Assembly: GCF_009827575.1 (NCBI RefSeq)
Contig: NZ_WTYR01000001.1
Span: 1,612,001-1,676,000, forward strand
Reading direction: 5' to 3'
Source: Alteriqipengyuania halimionae
Lineage (GTDB): Bacteria > Pseudomonadota > Alphaproteobacteria > Sphingomonadales > Sphingomonadaceae
Length of the DNA: 64,000 nucleotides
Position 1 is the first letter of the stretch; every line of letters starts with the position of its first letter. Made by a program: the position numbers and the translations under genes. Positions 40,408 to 48,070 of this stretch are shown here, one piece after another. The notes below the pieces were generated by a model. The model made no database searches and had not been told where the DNA came from. It was given only the letters and a program-made list of their open reading frames with translations.

Positions 40408-40961
40408 TCAGCTGCCTCCTTGTCGAGGCGGTAATTGGCGAACAGCGCTGCAAAGCTCGGCTCGGCTTTATCCTCGGCCTTCACCTTCTCGACGACGGCG
40501 TGCTGGAAGCTCGGTGCCTTTTCCGTCGGTTCGGACGGCTTGCGCTCGGACTTCTTTTCAGGCTCGGGGCGCGCCGCGTCGACATCCTCGGTAAAGGAAG
40601 CGAGTTCGACCTCGGCAACGTCTTCGCGCGCGACGCGGATCATTTCGGGGGCATCCTTCGAGCGCGGCGCACTGAACGCCGCGAGCGCGCGCTCATTGGC
40701 CAGGAACTGCGCGGGCCCCGGCGCGACATAGCCGAATTCCATGCGGTTGAGCGCAGCAAGCTGTTGCTGGCTGGCGCGGGTTTCGAATTCGGTTTCGAGA
40801 TAGAGGTTGTCGCGTTCGAGCTGGACGATCCGCTCTTCGGCCTGGCGCACTTCGCTGCGCACTGCATTGACCTTAAACGCAAGCATGGTGACGGCGCCGG
40901 CGCAGCAAGCCAGCACCGCGGCCCAGCCAACGGTCTTTACGCGGGAGCGAGTAACGATCAT
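40404..40961 (-). CDS. ftsL: Cell division protein FtsL
   Basis: A 185-residue bitopic divisome protein that bridges FtsQ/FtsB and FtsWI. A short basic N terminus is followed by one membrane helix (about 11-30) and a coiled coil ([19 protein letters not shown]), then an acidic, Lys/Glu-rich tail of about 100 residues that is longer than in E. coli FtsL. The ATG overlaps the rsmH stop. The long open frame upstream in this register is not coding. Identified mainly by position between rsmH and ftsI plus topology. Confidence 0.9.
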   Translation of the reverse strand: MIVTRSRVKTVGWAAVLACCAGAVTMLAFKVNAVRSEVRQAEERIVQLERDNLYLETEFETRASQQQLAALNRMEFGYVAPGPAQFLANERALAAFSAPRSKDAPEMIRVAREDVAEVELASFTEDVDAARPEPEKKSERKPSEPTEKAPSFQHAVVEKVKAEDKAEPSFAALFANYRLDKEAAE

Positions 40962-41923
40962 GCGGCGACCCTCGCCGGTGCGCCGGTCCGGGTGCCTTCG
41001 CGCAGGATGGCCGAACGGGAGCGGGGGTTGAGATCGAGCTCGCCCTGGGTGGGCTTGATCGCCTTGCCGGGCTTCTCGAAGGTCGGGAGATGATCGTCGA
41101 GCCGCTCGGGCATGTGGCGCGATGTCGTCGACTGTCCGCCCGATGCAGCGCGCAGGAAGCGCTTGACCATGCGATCTTCGAGGCTGTGGAAGCTGACCAC
41201 GGCCAGCTTGCCGCCCGCACGCAGCATCTGCTCGGATGCGGTCAACGCATTTGCCATTTCGTCGAGCTCTCCGTTCACATGGATGCGGATTGCCTGGAAG
41301 CTGCGCGTAGCCGGATCCTTGGGCGCACGGCCCTGGTTGGAATGCGGCCGATAGCCCAGCGCGCGACGAACCACGGCGGCGAGATCGGCGGTGGTGTGGA
41401 GCGGGCGCGCGGCCACGATCGCGCGGGCGACCCGGCGCGACTGGCGTTCCTCGCCATACTGGTAGAGCACGTCGGCAATCTGGCCTTCGCCCGCGTCGTT
41501 GACGAAATCGGCGGCGCTGGTGCCCGACTGGCTCATCCGCATGTCGAGCGGACCGTCGGCACTGAAAGCAAAACCGCGCTCGGCCTGGTCGAGCTGCATC
41601 GACGAAACACCGAGATCGAGCGCGATACCGTCGACCTGCGCAACGCCGACTTCCTGCATCGCTTCGGCCATTTCCGAAAACCGGCGCGGATGGAGTACGA
41701 GGCGCTGCGGCTCGGCGCTGTGTTCGGGCCATTCGCGGCCCTTGGCTATCGCATCGGGATCGCGATCGAAGGCGTGCACGGTCGCGCCGCGATCGAGCAG
41801 CGCACGGGTATAGCCGCCGGCGCCGAAGGTTGCGTCGATGATGACCGAACCCGGCGCCGGATCGAGTGCGGCGACCACTTCGTCGAGCAGGACAGGGATA
41901 TGGGGCGTGTTGGCTTCGATCAT
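40958..41923 (-). CDS. rsmH: 16S rRNA (cytosine1402-N4)-methyltransferase
   Basis: Methylates N4 of C1402 in the ribosomal P site using SAM. The 321-residue protein begins with [13 protein letters not shown], has the SAM motif [15 protein letters not shown], and the family blocks [30 protein letters not shown] and [13 protein letters not shown]. The ATG overlaps the mraZ stop (ATGA), and its stop overlaps ftsL. Confidence 0.97.
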   Translation of the reverse strand: MIEANTPHIPVLLDEVVAALDPAPGSVIIDATFGAGGYTRALLDRGATVHAFDRDPDAIAKGREWPEHSAEPQRLVLHPRRFSEMAEAMQEVGVAQVDGIALDLGVSSMQLDQAERGFAFSADGPLDMRMSQSGTSAADFVNDAGEGQIADVLYQYGEERQSRRVARAIVAARPLHTTADLAAVVRRALGYRPHSNQGRAPKDPATRSFQAIRIHVNGELDEMANALTASEQMLRAGGKLAVVSFHSLEDRMVKRFLRAASGGQSTTSRHMPERLDDHLPTFEKPGKAIKPTQGELDLNPRSRSAILREGTRTGAPARVAA

Positions 41924-42438
41924 TTGCGTGCGCCTCCCTTGGCCTTCGCGGCAGCCTTTGCAGCGGCTTCGGCGGCGAGCGCACGGCAGGCCGCCTGCGC
42001 GCCCTCCCAGCCTTCGCCCTTGGCGTAGAGCTGGTCCGGGTTCCACATGGTGAAGAAACCGCCCGCGCCCTGGAAATAGACGTCGTCGCCCAGCTTGCCG
42101 AGTTCGGCGAGATGTTCGGGCATCACGAAGCGGCCGCTGTCGTCGAACGGGATTTCGGCAAATCCGAACAATTGCATCGCGCGCAGGTCGCGGTCGAAAT
42201 CCTTGTCGCGTTCGATCGCGATCCGCTCTTCGCGGTCCAGCTGGGCTTCGAGCTCGAGACGACGCGAGAGACCGAAGCCGACGAGGCAGTTCCAGCGCTC
42301 ATGCTTGGCGAGGCACAATACGCGCCCTTCGGAGCTTTCCTTGACGGCCTTGCGGAAGATCGGGGGCAGGACGTAGCGATCCTTTTCGCCGCGAAGCGAA
42401 AAGCCCTGACCGCTGTATTTTCCCACTCCGAGCGACAC
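41920..42438 (-). CDS. mraZ: Transcriptional regulator MraZ of the dcw cluster
   Basis: A 172-residue DNA-binding protein with two AbrB-like MraZ domains: [19 protein letters not shown] near the N terminus and [21 protein letters not shown] in the second half, followed by an Ala/Lys-rich tail that is unusual in length. In E. coli it represses the cluster through tandem repeats upstream. The start is uncertain: GTG at 42438 follows GGGGA at good distance; GTG at 42426 would begin right at the domain. First gene of the cluster. Confidence 0.93.
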   Translation of the reverse strand: MSLGVGKYSGQGFSLRGEKDRYVLPPIFRKAVKESSEGRVLCLAKHERWNCLVGFGLSRRLELEAQLDREERIAIERDKDFDRDLRAMQLFGFAEIPFDDSGRFVMPEHLAELGKLGDDVYFQGAGGFFTMWNPDQLYAKGEGWEGAQAACRALAAEAAAKAAAKAKGGARK

Positions 42439-42572
42439 GTCGCGTTCCCCGCTTTCATCTCCCCGACCGAAAAAGCGAACCCGTCCCCGGAAGCGCACGG
42501 CTTCGGGGCGGCCCCGCAGTCAACCGGGGCGCGCGGAATCATCAGTTCGTCCGATGGAGTCACTGTGTAACG

Positions 42573-42630
42573 CGTGAAAGGGCGTGAAAAAAGGGGATTT
42601 TACGGGAATTATCGGGCTTTTGCGGCAAAT
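42573..42630 (-). promoter_or_regulatory. Candidate MraZ operator: six repeats in 10-bp phase
   Basis: On the plus strand, similar units recur every 10 bp: GTGAAA at 42574 and 42584, GGGATT at 42594, GGGAAT at 42604, GGGCTT at 42614 and GGCAAA at 42624, each preceded by C or G and followed by a 3- to 4-nt spacer. MraZ proteins bind tandem direct repeats with a 10-bp period (TGGGN-N5 in E. coli, a 7-mer plus 3 nt in Mycoplasma). The array ends about 135 nt before the mraZ start, so it probably overlaps the promoter. Confidence 0.6.
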
Positions 42631-42675
42631 ACCTGTTTTGTAAGGATATTTTAAAAGCGCACTTCGCTCCATTCC

Positions 42676-42690
42676 TTAACAAAGAGTTAC
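42676..42690. promoter_or_regulatory. CtrA-like binding site upstream of mraZ
   Basis: TTAA-N7-TTAC on the plus strand; the consensus for the alphaproteobacterial cell-cycle regulator CtrA is TTAA-N7-TTAA(C), so one base differs. Its place upstream of the division cluster makes it plausible, but one such match can arise by chance. Confidence 0.4.
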
Positions 42691-42744
42691 CACAATCCGC
42701 GCCAAAGGCATGGATTTGCGTGCAAGCCCACGACTCCAACCTGA

Positions 42745-43563
42745 CTAGTCCCGTGATTTCCCGACTTTGGTGGCCAGCGCCGCATCCATCATTCGCTCTA
42801 GCAGCGCCCGGCGAATTTCGGCCCTTCCGCCCGTATCGGGCTCGAGCAGCGCGGCATCGGCCAGAGCAAGCAAGCGCCCCTTCCCGATGTCGCAGGACAC
42901 CAGCCGCGCATCGGCTTCCAATATACAGCGTCCCGCGAATTCCCCGGCATCGGGTTTCAACCGGAATCGACCGGGCTCGGAGAGCGGGAGCGTCACGCCG
43001 TTCCAGTCGGCACCGGTTTTCTCGTCGCTCTCATCGTGCTCGAGTTCGATTCCCCAGCGCGAAAGAATGGGGGAGAGCAATACCGTGTGGGCGGGGCGAC
43101 GCGGATCGCCGAGCGCATAGGCGCTTTCCTGCGTCAGGTGCGGATCGGCGAACAGCAGCACCGTGCCGCCATCGCGCACGAAATTGTCGAGCGCGACGTT
43201 CTCTTCCGGAGCCAGCGGGCGCGGTTGCGCCAACACCAATAGGTCGATCCCGGCCAGCGCATCATAGCCATCGTCGCGAATGCCCAGCCAGTCGACCGCC
43301 CGCCACTCGCCGCGATCGGACAACAGGCTGGTGGCCCAATGCGCTGGTACATCCTCGCGCAAGAGGTCTTCCATCGCCACGTTTTCCGGACGCGCTATCG
43401 GCAGGCTCGAAAACAGCGCGGTAGCGATCGGCTTGCGCGCAGGCTCCGCCGTTTCGGATGCTGCGGCCTGTTCGGCCCCGGCAGACGGATGGCATGCCGC
43501 GCCCGACAACACGCATACCGCAAGCAGTGACGCTTTAAAGAGCTGGCGGCGCTTTAGGGGCAT
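42745..43563 (-). CDS. Exported DUF4350-like protein, function unknown
   Basis: A 272-residue protein. The N terminus has KRR followed by a hydrophobic segment ending SGAACH, which may be a signal peptide or a weak lipobox. The segment LLVLAQPRPLAPEENVALDNFVRDGGTVLLFADP (starting near 108; two parts) is typical of DUF4350/GldG-like periplasmic domains associated with ABC transporters and MoxR-type gene clusters. No transporter genes are next to it. The start at 43563 lies inside the preceding small gene (29-nt overlap), so the two are coupled. Confidence 0.7.
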   Translation of the reverse strand: MPLKRRQLFKASLLAVCVLSGAACHPSAGAEQAAASETAEPARKPIATALFSSLPIARPENVAMEDLLREDVPAHWATSLLSDRGEWRAVDWLGIRDDGYDALAGIDLLVLAQPRPLAPEENVALDNFVRDGGTVLLFADPHLTQESAYALGDPRRPAHTVLLSPILSRWGIELEHDESDEKTGADWNGVTLPLSEPGRFRLKPDAGEFAGRCILEADARLVSCDIGKGRLLALADAALLEPDTGGRAEIRRALLERMMDAALATKVGKSRD

Positions 43564-43873
43564 CGCCTGCGGTCGAGGTCGGTTCGGGAGTGGGCGTCGT
43601 CGGTTCGGGCGACGGCACGACACCGATATCCGCCAGCGGATCAGAAGCCTGGGTTTCTTCCGGTGCGGGCGTGTTGAGCTTCGCTTCGGGCACGGCGGTC
43701 TGTTCGACTTCCTGCGCGCGGTCCATCACCACATTGGCGACGCCGATAACGAGCAGGATCACGCCGAGGCCGAGACCGCCGATCTGAAGGCGCTGTATCG
43801 CCTGCGCGCGCCGCCCGGGGCGCGTTCCTAGAAACGGCGGCGGTTCCTGCGCCGTGCGATCGTTGATGGCCAT
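43535..43873 (-). CDS. Small single-pass membrane protein, function unknown
   Basis: A 112-residue protein with a polar N terminus (PFLGTRPGRRAQAIQRLQ), one membrane helix (about 32-50, GGLGLGVILLVIGVANVVM) and an acidic Pro/Thr-rich tail (PTTPTPEPTSTAG) likely in the periplasm. No family recognised. Its 3' end overlaps the DUF4350-like gene in another frame. Confidence 0.62.
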   Translation of the reverse strand: MAINDRTAQEPPPFLGTRPGRRAQAIQRLQIGGLGLGVILLVIGVANVVMDRAQEVEQTAVPEAKLNTPAPEETQASDPLADIGVVPSPEPTTPTPEPTSTAGDAPKAPPAL

Positions 43874-43945
43874 GGCGCCAAAGTAGGCACTCCCCCGCGC
43901 GCGTCAATTGCGAACGATCGCCATGTCCTTCGGAACAGGCGCCGA

Positions 43946-44263
43946 TCAGTCTTCCGGGGCGATCGTGACCTTCAGCCCGTCGAGCGCGTCATCGAACGGA
44001 ATCTGGCACGACAGGCGCGAATATTCGGTGCGGTGATCGGTGCTTTCGAGCAGATCGTCCTCGTCTTCCGAAATGCCGGCGAGCTTGCCGAAATGTTCGG
44101 GATCGACATGCACGTGGCAGGTCGCGCACGAACAGCAGCCGCCGCACAGCGCAAGCAATTCGTCGAACCCGTTGTCGCGGATAGCCTCCATCACGGTCAG
44201 CCCGCTTTCGACATCGATCGTGCTTTCCTGGCCTTCACGGGTGACGACGGTGAGCTTGGGCAT
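43946..44263 (-). CDS. Adrenodoxin-type [2Fe-2S] ferredoxin
   Basis: A 105-residue electron carrier. The cluster ligands are Cys40, Cys46, Cys49 and Cys86 (C-x5-C-x2-C-x36-C), the adrenodoxin/putidaredoxin spacing. Extra cysteines at 43 and 44 sit in the cluster loop ([14 protein letters not shown]). It is probably a partner of a cytochrome P450 or of Fe-S assembly, but neither is encoded nearby. It is monocistronic and divergent from the glycosylase gene. Confidence 0.92.
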   Translation of the reverse strand: MPKLTVVTREGQESTIDVESGLTVMEAIRDNGFDELLALCGGCCSCATCHVHVDPEHFGKLAGISEDEDDLLESTDHRTEYSRLSCQIPFDDALDGLKVTIAPED

Positions 44264-44321
44264 GGATTTTCCTCGACTGCTATATTCGCGTTCGACCGGC
44301 TGCTAAGGCGCAGGAGGAATT

Positions 44322-44957
44322 TTGGCAAGGAGCGCAAGAGTGGGTCTTTCGAAAGCGCAATTGGTCGAGGGTATCGATGCCGTCGCCGCGCAGGAGCCCG
44401 CGATCGCGGCAGCGGTGCAGCGGGTCGGCTATCCCGAGGAGCGCATCCGGCCGACGGGCTACCGCACCCTGCTGCGCACCATCGTCGGACAGCAGGTGAG
44501 CGTCGCGGCGGCAGCTTCGATGTGGAACAAGCTGACCGGGCATCTGGGCGAGGACGTGCCGACCGACCGCTTGCTGGCCAGCTCGTTCGATGAATTGCGC
44601 GCCTGCGGCCTCTCGCGCCAGAAGCAGGGCTATGCGCGTTCGCTTTGCGAACTTGTCGAAAGCGGCGAGCTCGACCTCGACGACCTGCCGGAGGACGACG
44701 AAGCTGCGATCGAGCAATTGACCCGCATCAAGGGGATCGGCCGGTGGTCGGCCGAGATCTATCTGCTGTTCGCCGAGGGACGGCCCGACATCTGGCCGGC
44801 AGGCGATCTCGCGGTGCAGGTCGGCATCGGCAAAATCCTCGAACTGACTGATCGCCCAAGCGAAAAGGAAACCCGCGCACTGGCCGAAGATTGGCGCCCG
44901 CATCGCGGCGCATTGGCTATTTTCACGTGGCACAGCTACAACAATCCGGCCCTGTAG
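44322..44957 (+). CDS. DNA-3-methyladenine glycosylase II (AlkA-like HhH-GPD)
   Basis: A base-excision repair glycosylase for alkylated bases. In the 211-residue protein the helix-hairpin-helix is LTRIKGIGRWSAE (133-145) and the catalytic aspartate is Asp162 in WPAGDLAVQ. It is shorter than E. coli AlkA because the N-terminal beta domain is missing, like the MAG-type of many alphaproteobacteria. The start is TTG at 44322 with AGGAGG just upstream; GTG 44340, also with a good AAGGAG site, is an alternative. Confidence 0.9.
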   Translation: MARSARVGLSKAQLVEGIDAVAAQEPAIAAAVQRVGYPEERIRPTGYRTLLRTIVGQQVSVAAAASMWNKLTGHLGEDVPTDRLLASSFDELRACGLSRQKQGYARSLCELVESGELDLDDLPEDDEAAIEQLTRIKGIGRWSAEIYLLFAEGRPDIWPAGDLAVQVGIGKILELTDRPSEKETRALAEDWRPHRGALAIFTWHSYNNPAL

Positions 44958-44967
44958 GCCGTTGGTC

Positions 44968-45009
44968 GATGGAAAATGGACTTTCCATCACGTAAAGCCT
45001 ACTTTCCAT
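44968..45009 (+). promoter_or_regulatory. Operator-like palindrome plus extra half-site before the S9 peptidase gene
   Basis: GATGGAAA (44968-44975) and TTTCCATC (44982-44989) form a perfect 8-bp inverted repeat with a 6-nt spacer. A third half-site, CTTTCCAT, lies at 45002-45009, 21 bp (two helical turns) from its copy at 44981. This lies 28 to 69 nt before the ATG of the peptidase gene, as expected for a regulator site. The regulator is unknown. Confidence 0.5.
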
Positions 45010-45036
45010 GTCATCCAATCAAGGGGAGTTGAGACG

Positions 45037-47097
45037 ATGAATATCAAGACTAGATTGTTCGCCACCTGCACGCTGGCCGCCATGGCAATGACGCTACCGG
45101 GCGCCGCGAGCGCGAACCTAATGAATGAAAGCCCATCTATGACCCAGACCGCCGAAGCCGCTCCGCTCATCCCGCGCGAGTCGCTGTTCGGAAACCCCTC
45201 CCGCGCCTCGGCCCAGATCAGCCCCGATGGCGAATGGCTCGCCTGGCTCGCGCCCGATAACGGCGTGCTCAACGTGTGGATGGCGCCGGTCGACGATCCC
45301 GACGCGGCCAAGGTTATGACCAAGGCAACCGATCGCCCGATCCGCCAGTATTTCTGGGCCCCCGACGGTCGCAGCCTGCTCTACATCCAGGACAAGGGCG
45401 GGGACGAGAACTTCCTGCTCTACGGCATCGACATCGCCAGCGGCAACGAACGCACGCTGACCGATTTCGAGAACACCCGCGTCATGCTGATCGGCGGTTC
45501 GGACCGGATCAAGGACAAGGTCCTCGTCGGCCTCAACAATCGCGATGCGCGGTTCCACGATGTCTACATGCTCGATCTCAACAGCGGCGAGCTGACCCAG
45601 ATGATCGAGAACAACGGCTATGCGGGGTTCGTCGCCGACGACAATCTCGACGTTCGCCTTGCCCTGCGTCCCAATGCCGAAGGCGGCATGGATTTCTTCC
45701 GCGTGGTCGAAAACGAAGTCGAAGCCGAGCCGTTCGGCAACACGACGCTGGAAGATTCGCTGACCACCAGCCCGGCCGGTTTCACCACCGATGGCAAGAC
45801 GCTCTACTGGCTCGACAGCCGTGGCCGGAACACCGGCGCGCTGGTCGCGATGGATGTCGAAACCGGCGAAACCCGCATGGTGGCCGAGAACGCCAAGGCC
45901 GATATCGGCGGCACGATCCGCGACAAGGAAACCGGCGAAGTCGAAGCCTATTCGGTCAATTACCTGAAAAACGAATGGACCGCGCTCGATCCGGAAGTGA
46001 AAGCCTCGCTCGACTTCCTCGAAGCCAATCTCGAAGGCGAATTCGGGATCGGCTCGCGCACCGATGACGACACCAAGTGGATCGTCGGCAACGATCCGGT
46101 CGTCGGGCCCAGCAAAAGCTATCTCTACGATCGCACCGACAACACGCTGACTGAGCTCTACGTGACCCGCCCCGAGCTGGTCGGCGCACCGCTTCAGCCG
46201 ATGCACACGCTCGAGCTCAAGTCGCGCGACGGGCTCACCCTGCCCTCGTACCTGACGCTCCCGCCGGGCAGCGACAGCGATGGCGACGGCAAGCCCGACC
46301 AGGCGGTGCCGATGGTCCTGTTCGTCCATGGCGGCCCCTGGGCACGCGATGGCTATGGCTTCAATCCCTACCACCAATGGCTCGCCAATCGCGGCTATGC
46401 GGTGCTGAGCGTGAACTATCGCGGCTCGACCGGCTTCGGGAAGGACTTCATCAACGCCTCGAACCTCGAATGGTCGAAAGCGATGCATGACGATCTGATC
46501 GACGCCACCCAGTGGGCGATCGACGAAGGCATCGCACATAAGGACAAGGTCGCGATCATGGGCGGCTCCTATGGTGGCTACGCCACGCTGGTGGGCCTCA
46601 CCTACACGCCCGAAACTTTCGCCTGCGGGGTCGATATCGTCGGCCCGTCCAACCTCGAGACGCTGCTTTCCACGATTCCGCCCTACTGGGCCCCGGTGAT
46701 CGCGCAGTTCCACGAGCGGATGGGCAATCCCGAGACGCCCGAAGGCAAGCAACTGCTGATCGACGCCAGCCCACTCTACAAGGCGGACCGGATCACCAAG
46801 CCGCTGCTGATCGGCCAGGGCGCCAATGATCCGCGCGTCAATCAGGCCGAAAGCGACCAGATCGTCGATGCGATGAAGGAAAAAGGCATCCCGGTGACCT
46901 ACGTTCTCTATCCGGACGAAGGCCACGGCTTCGCCAAGCCCGAAAACAACATCGCCTTCAACGCGGTGACCGAGAACTTCCTCGCCACCTGCCTTGGCGG
47001 CCGCGCCGAACCGATCGGCGATACGGTGGGCGCATCGACCGCCGAGATCGTCGAAGGCGCGGACTTCGTGCAGGGCCTGTCCGAAGCAATCAAATAA
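45037..47097 (+). CDS. Secreted S9-family prolyl oligopeptidase-like peptidase
   Basis: A 686-residue serine peptidase with an N-terminal signal peptide (about 1-26, ending ASA). Residues 45-410 form a beta-propeller with WD40-like repeats (SPDGEWLAWLAP), and the C-terminal alpha/beta hydrolase domain has the nucleophile Ser511 in GGSYGGYA, with Asp598 (GANDPRVN) and His630 (EGHGFAKPEN) completing the triad. SDSDGDGKPD at about 413-422 is an acidic loop that could bind calcium. Closest type is the acylaminoacyl-peptidase/DPP4-like group. A palindrome lies just upstream. Confidence 0.93.
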   Translation: MNIKTRLFATCTLAAMAMTLPGAASANLMNESPSMTQTAEAAPLIPRESLFGNPSRASAQISPDGEWLAWLAPDNGVLNVWMAPVDDPDAAKVMTKATDRPIRQYFWAPDGRSLLYIQDKGGDENFLLYGIDIASGNERTLTDFENTRVMLIGGSDRIKDKVLVGLNNRDARFHDVYMLDLNSGELTQMIENNGYAGFVADDNLDVRLALRPNAEGGMDFFRVVENEVEAEPFGNTTLEDSLTTSPAGFTTDGKTLYWLDSRGRNTGALVAMDVETGETRMVAENAKADIGGTIRDKETGEVEAYSVNYLKNEWTALDPEVKASLDFLEANLEGEFGIGSRTDDDTKWIVGNDPVVGPSKSYLYDRTDNTLTELYVTRPELVGAPLQPMHTLELKSRDGLTLPSYLTLPPGSDSDGDGKPDQAVPMVLFVHGGPWARDGYGFNPYHQWLANRGYAVLSVNYRGSTGFGKDFINASNLEWSKAMHDDLIDATQWAIDEGIAHKDKVAIMGGSYGGYATLVGLTYTPETFACGVDIVGPSNLETLLSTIPPYWAPVIAQFHERMGNPETPEGKQLLIDASPLYKADRITKPLLIGQGANDPRVNQAESDQIVDAMKEKGIPVTYVLYPDEGHGFAKPENNIAFNAVTENFLATCLGGRAEPIGDTVGASTAEIVEGADFVQGLSEAIK

Positions 47098-47105
47098 GGC
47101 GCAAT

Positions 47106-47233
47106 CTCCCCTCCCGCTTGCGGGAGGGCTGGGGGGTGGGCATGAAGCGATCGTAGCGATTGCAGCGGCCCACCCCGCTGCGACTGGCGAGCAAGCTCGC
47201 AAGTCTCGCTGCCCCTTCCGCTTGCGGGAGGGG
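47106..47233 (+). repeat. Intergenic palindromic repeat element, copy 1
   Basis: A ~128-bp element between the S9 peptidase and the SDR gene. It starts with CTCCCCTCCCGC / TTGCGGGAGGG and ends with CCTTCCGC / TTGCGGGAGGGG, so each end is itself a hairpin, with GC-rich sequence between them (CCCACCCCGCTGCGAC). It closely matches the reverse complement of the element at 55821-55953. Confidence 0.75.
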
Positions 47234-47263
47234 TTGTTCGTTTCTGAGGGAGAGTGTGCCGAC

Positions 47264-48070
47264 ATGAAAAAAGCGATCTTCATCACCGGCGGCGGGTCCG
47301 GCATCGGGCGGGCGACCGCGATCAAGTTCGGCCAGGAAGGCTGGTTCGTCGGTCTCGGCGATGTCGACATGGACGCGATGCGCGAGACCGAGAAGCTGCT
47401 GCCGGGCGGCTATCACTATTCGCACCAGTTCGACGTGCGCGACCGCGAAGGCTGGGACAAGGCGCTGGCCTCCTTCAAGGCGGCAGCCGGTGGCCGGATC
47501 GACGTGTTGTTCAATAATGCCGGCGTCCCGCTGGGTGGACCGCTGGCGGAGAACTCCACCGAAGAGGTCGAGCGCTGCATCGATATCAATCTGAAGGGCG
47601 TGTTCCACGGCGCGATGGCGACCTATCCCTATCTGAAGGAATCCGCTCCCGGATCGGCCCTGATCAACACGGCGAGCGCGGCAGGCATCTGGGGCACGGG
47701 CGGCGCAGCGGTTTATTCGGCCACCAAGTTCGGCGTGCGCGGAATGAGCGAAAGCCTCGATGCCGAATGGACGCCCGACGGGATCAAGGTCGCGGCGATC
47801 ATGCCGAGCTTCATCGAAACCCCGCTGCTCGACCATGCGCCCAATCGCGGCAGCAATGAATCGATCCGCGGCCGGGTGAAGGCCGCCGGGCTGGAACTGA
47901 CTCCGGTCGAGGATGTCGCGCAGGCGGTGTGGGATGCGGTGCATGGCGACGATCTCCACGTCGTCGTCGGCAAGACCGCAAAGCAGTTGCGCTTCGCTGC
48001 GCGCTGGATGCCGGGCAAGCTGCGCAAGCGATCGAAGAAGATGGCCGGCGTGATGGGAGAGAAAGCGTGA
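47264..48070 (+). CDS. Short-chain dehydrogenase/reductase
   Basis: A 268-residue classical SDR. The cofactor motif GGGSGIG starts at residue 9, NNAG is at 84-87, and the catalytic residues are Ser138, Tyr151 and Lys155 (YSATK). Asp33 after the second strand (LGDVD) favours NAD over NADP. The C-terminal 25 residues are basic. The substrate is unknown. Its stop overlaps the start of the split esterase (GTGA). Confidence 0.9.
   Translation: MKKAIFITGGGSGIGRATAIKFGQEGWFVGLGDVDMDAMRETEKLLPGGYHYSHQFDVRDREGWDKALASFKAAAGGRIDVLFNNAGVPLGGPLAENSTEEVERCIDINLKGVFHGAMATYPYLKESAPGSALINTASAAGIWGTGGAAVYSATKFGVRGMSESLDAEWTPDGIKVAAIMPSFIETPLLDHAPNRGSNESIRGRVKAAGLELTPVEDVAQAVWDAVHGDDLHVVVGKTAKQLRFAARWMPGKLRKRSKKMAGVMGEKA

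Larger units (their letters stand above)
42439..42744 (-). promoter_or_regulatory. Gene-free promoter region of the dcw cluster
   Basis: A 306-nt stretch between mraZ and the next gene, notably richer in A/T than its flanks from about 42570 to 42700. It holds the 10-bp-phased repeat array at 42573-42630, a CtrA-like site at 42676-42690, and a GAGTC (GANTC) site at 42557-42561. No convincing small reading frame is seen. Confidence 0.7.

Noticed and set aside
40962-41984. Upstream continuation of the ftsL frame through rsmH
   Set aside because: rsmH is a well-conserved gene in the other frame; ftsL starts at 40961 with a 4-nt overlap.
45118-47370. A 750-codon minus-strand frame antisense to the S9 peptidase
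   Set aside because: It arises from the codon bias of a GC-rich gene. The plus-strand frame has full peptidase motifs; the antisense product has no recognisable domain.
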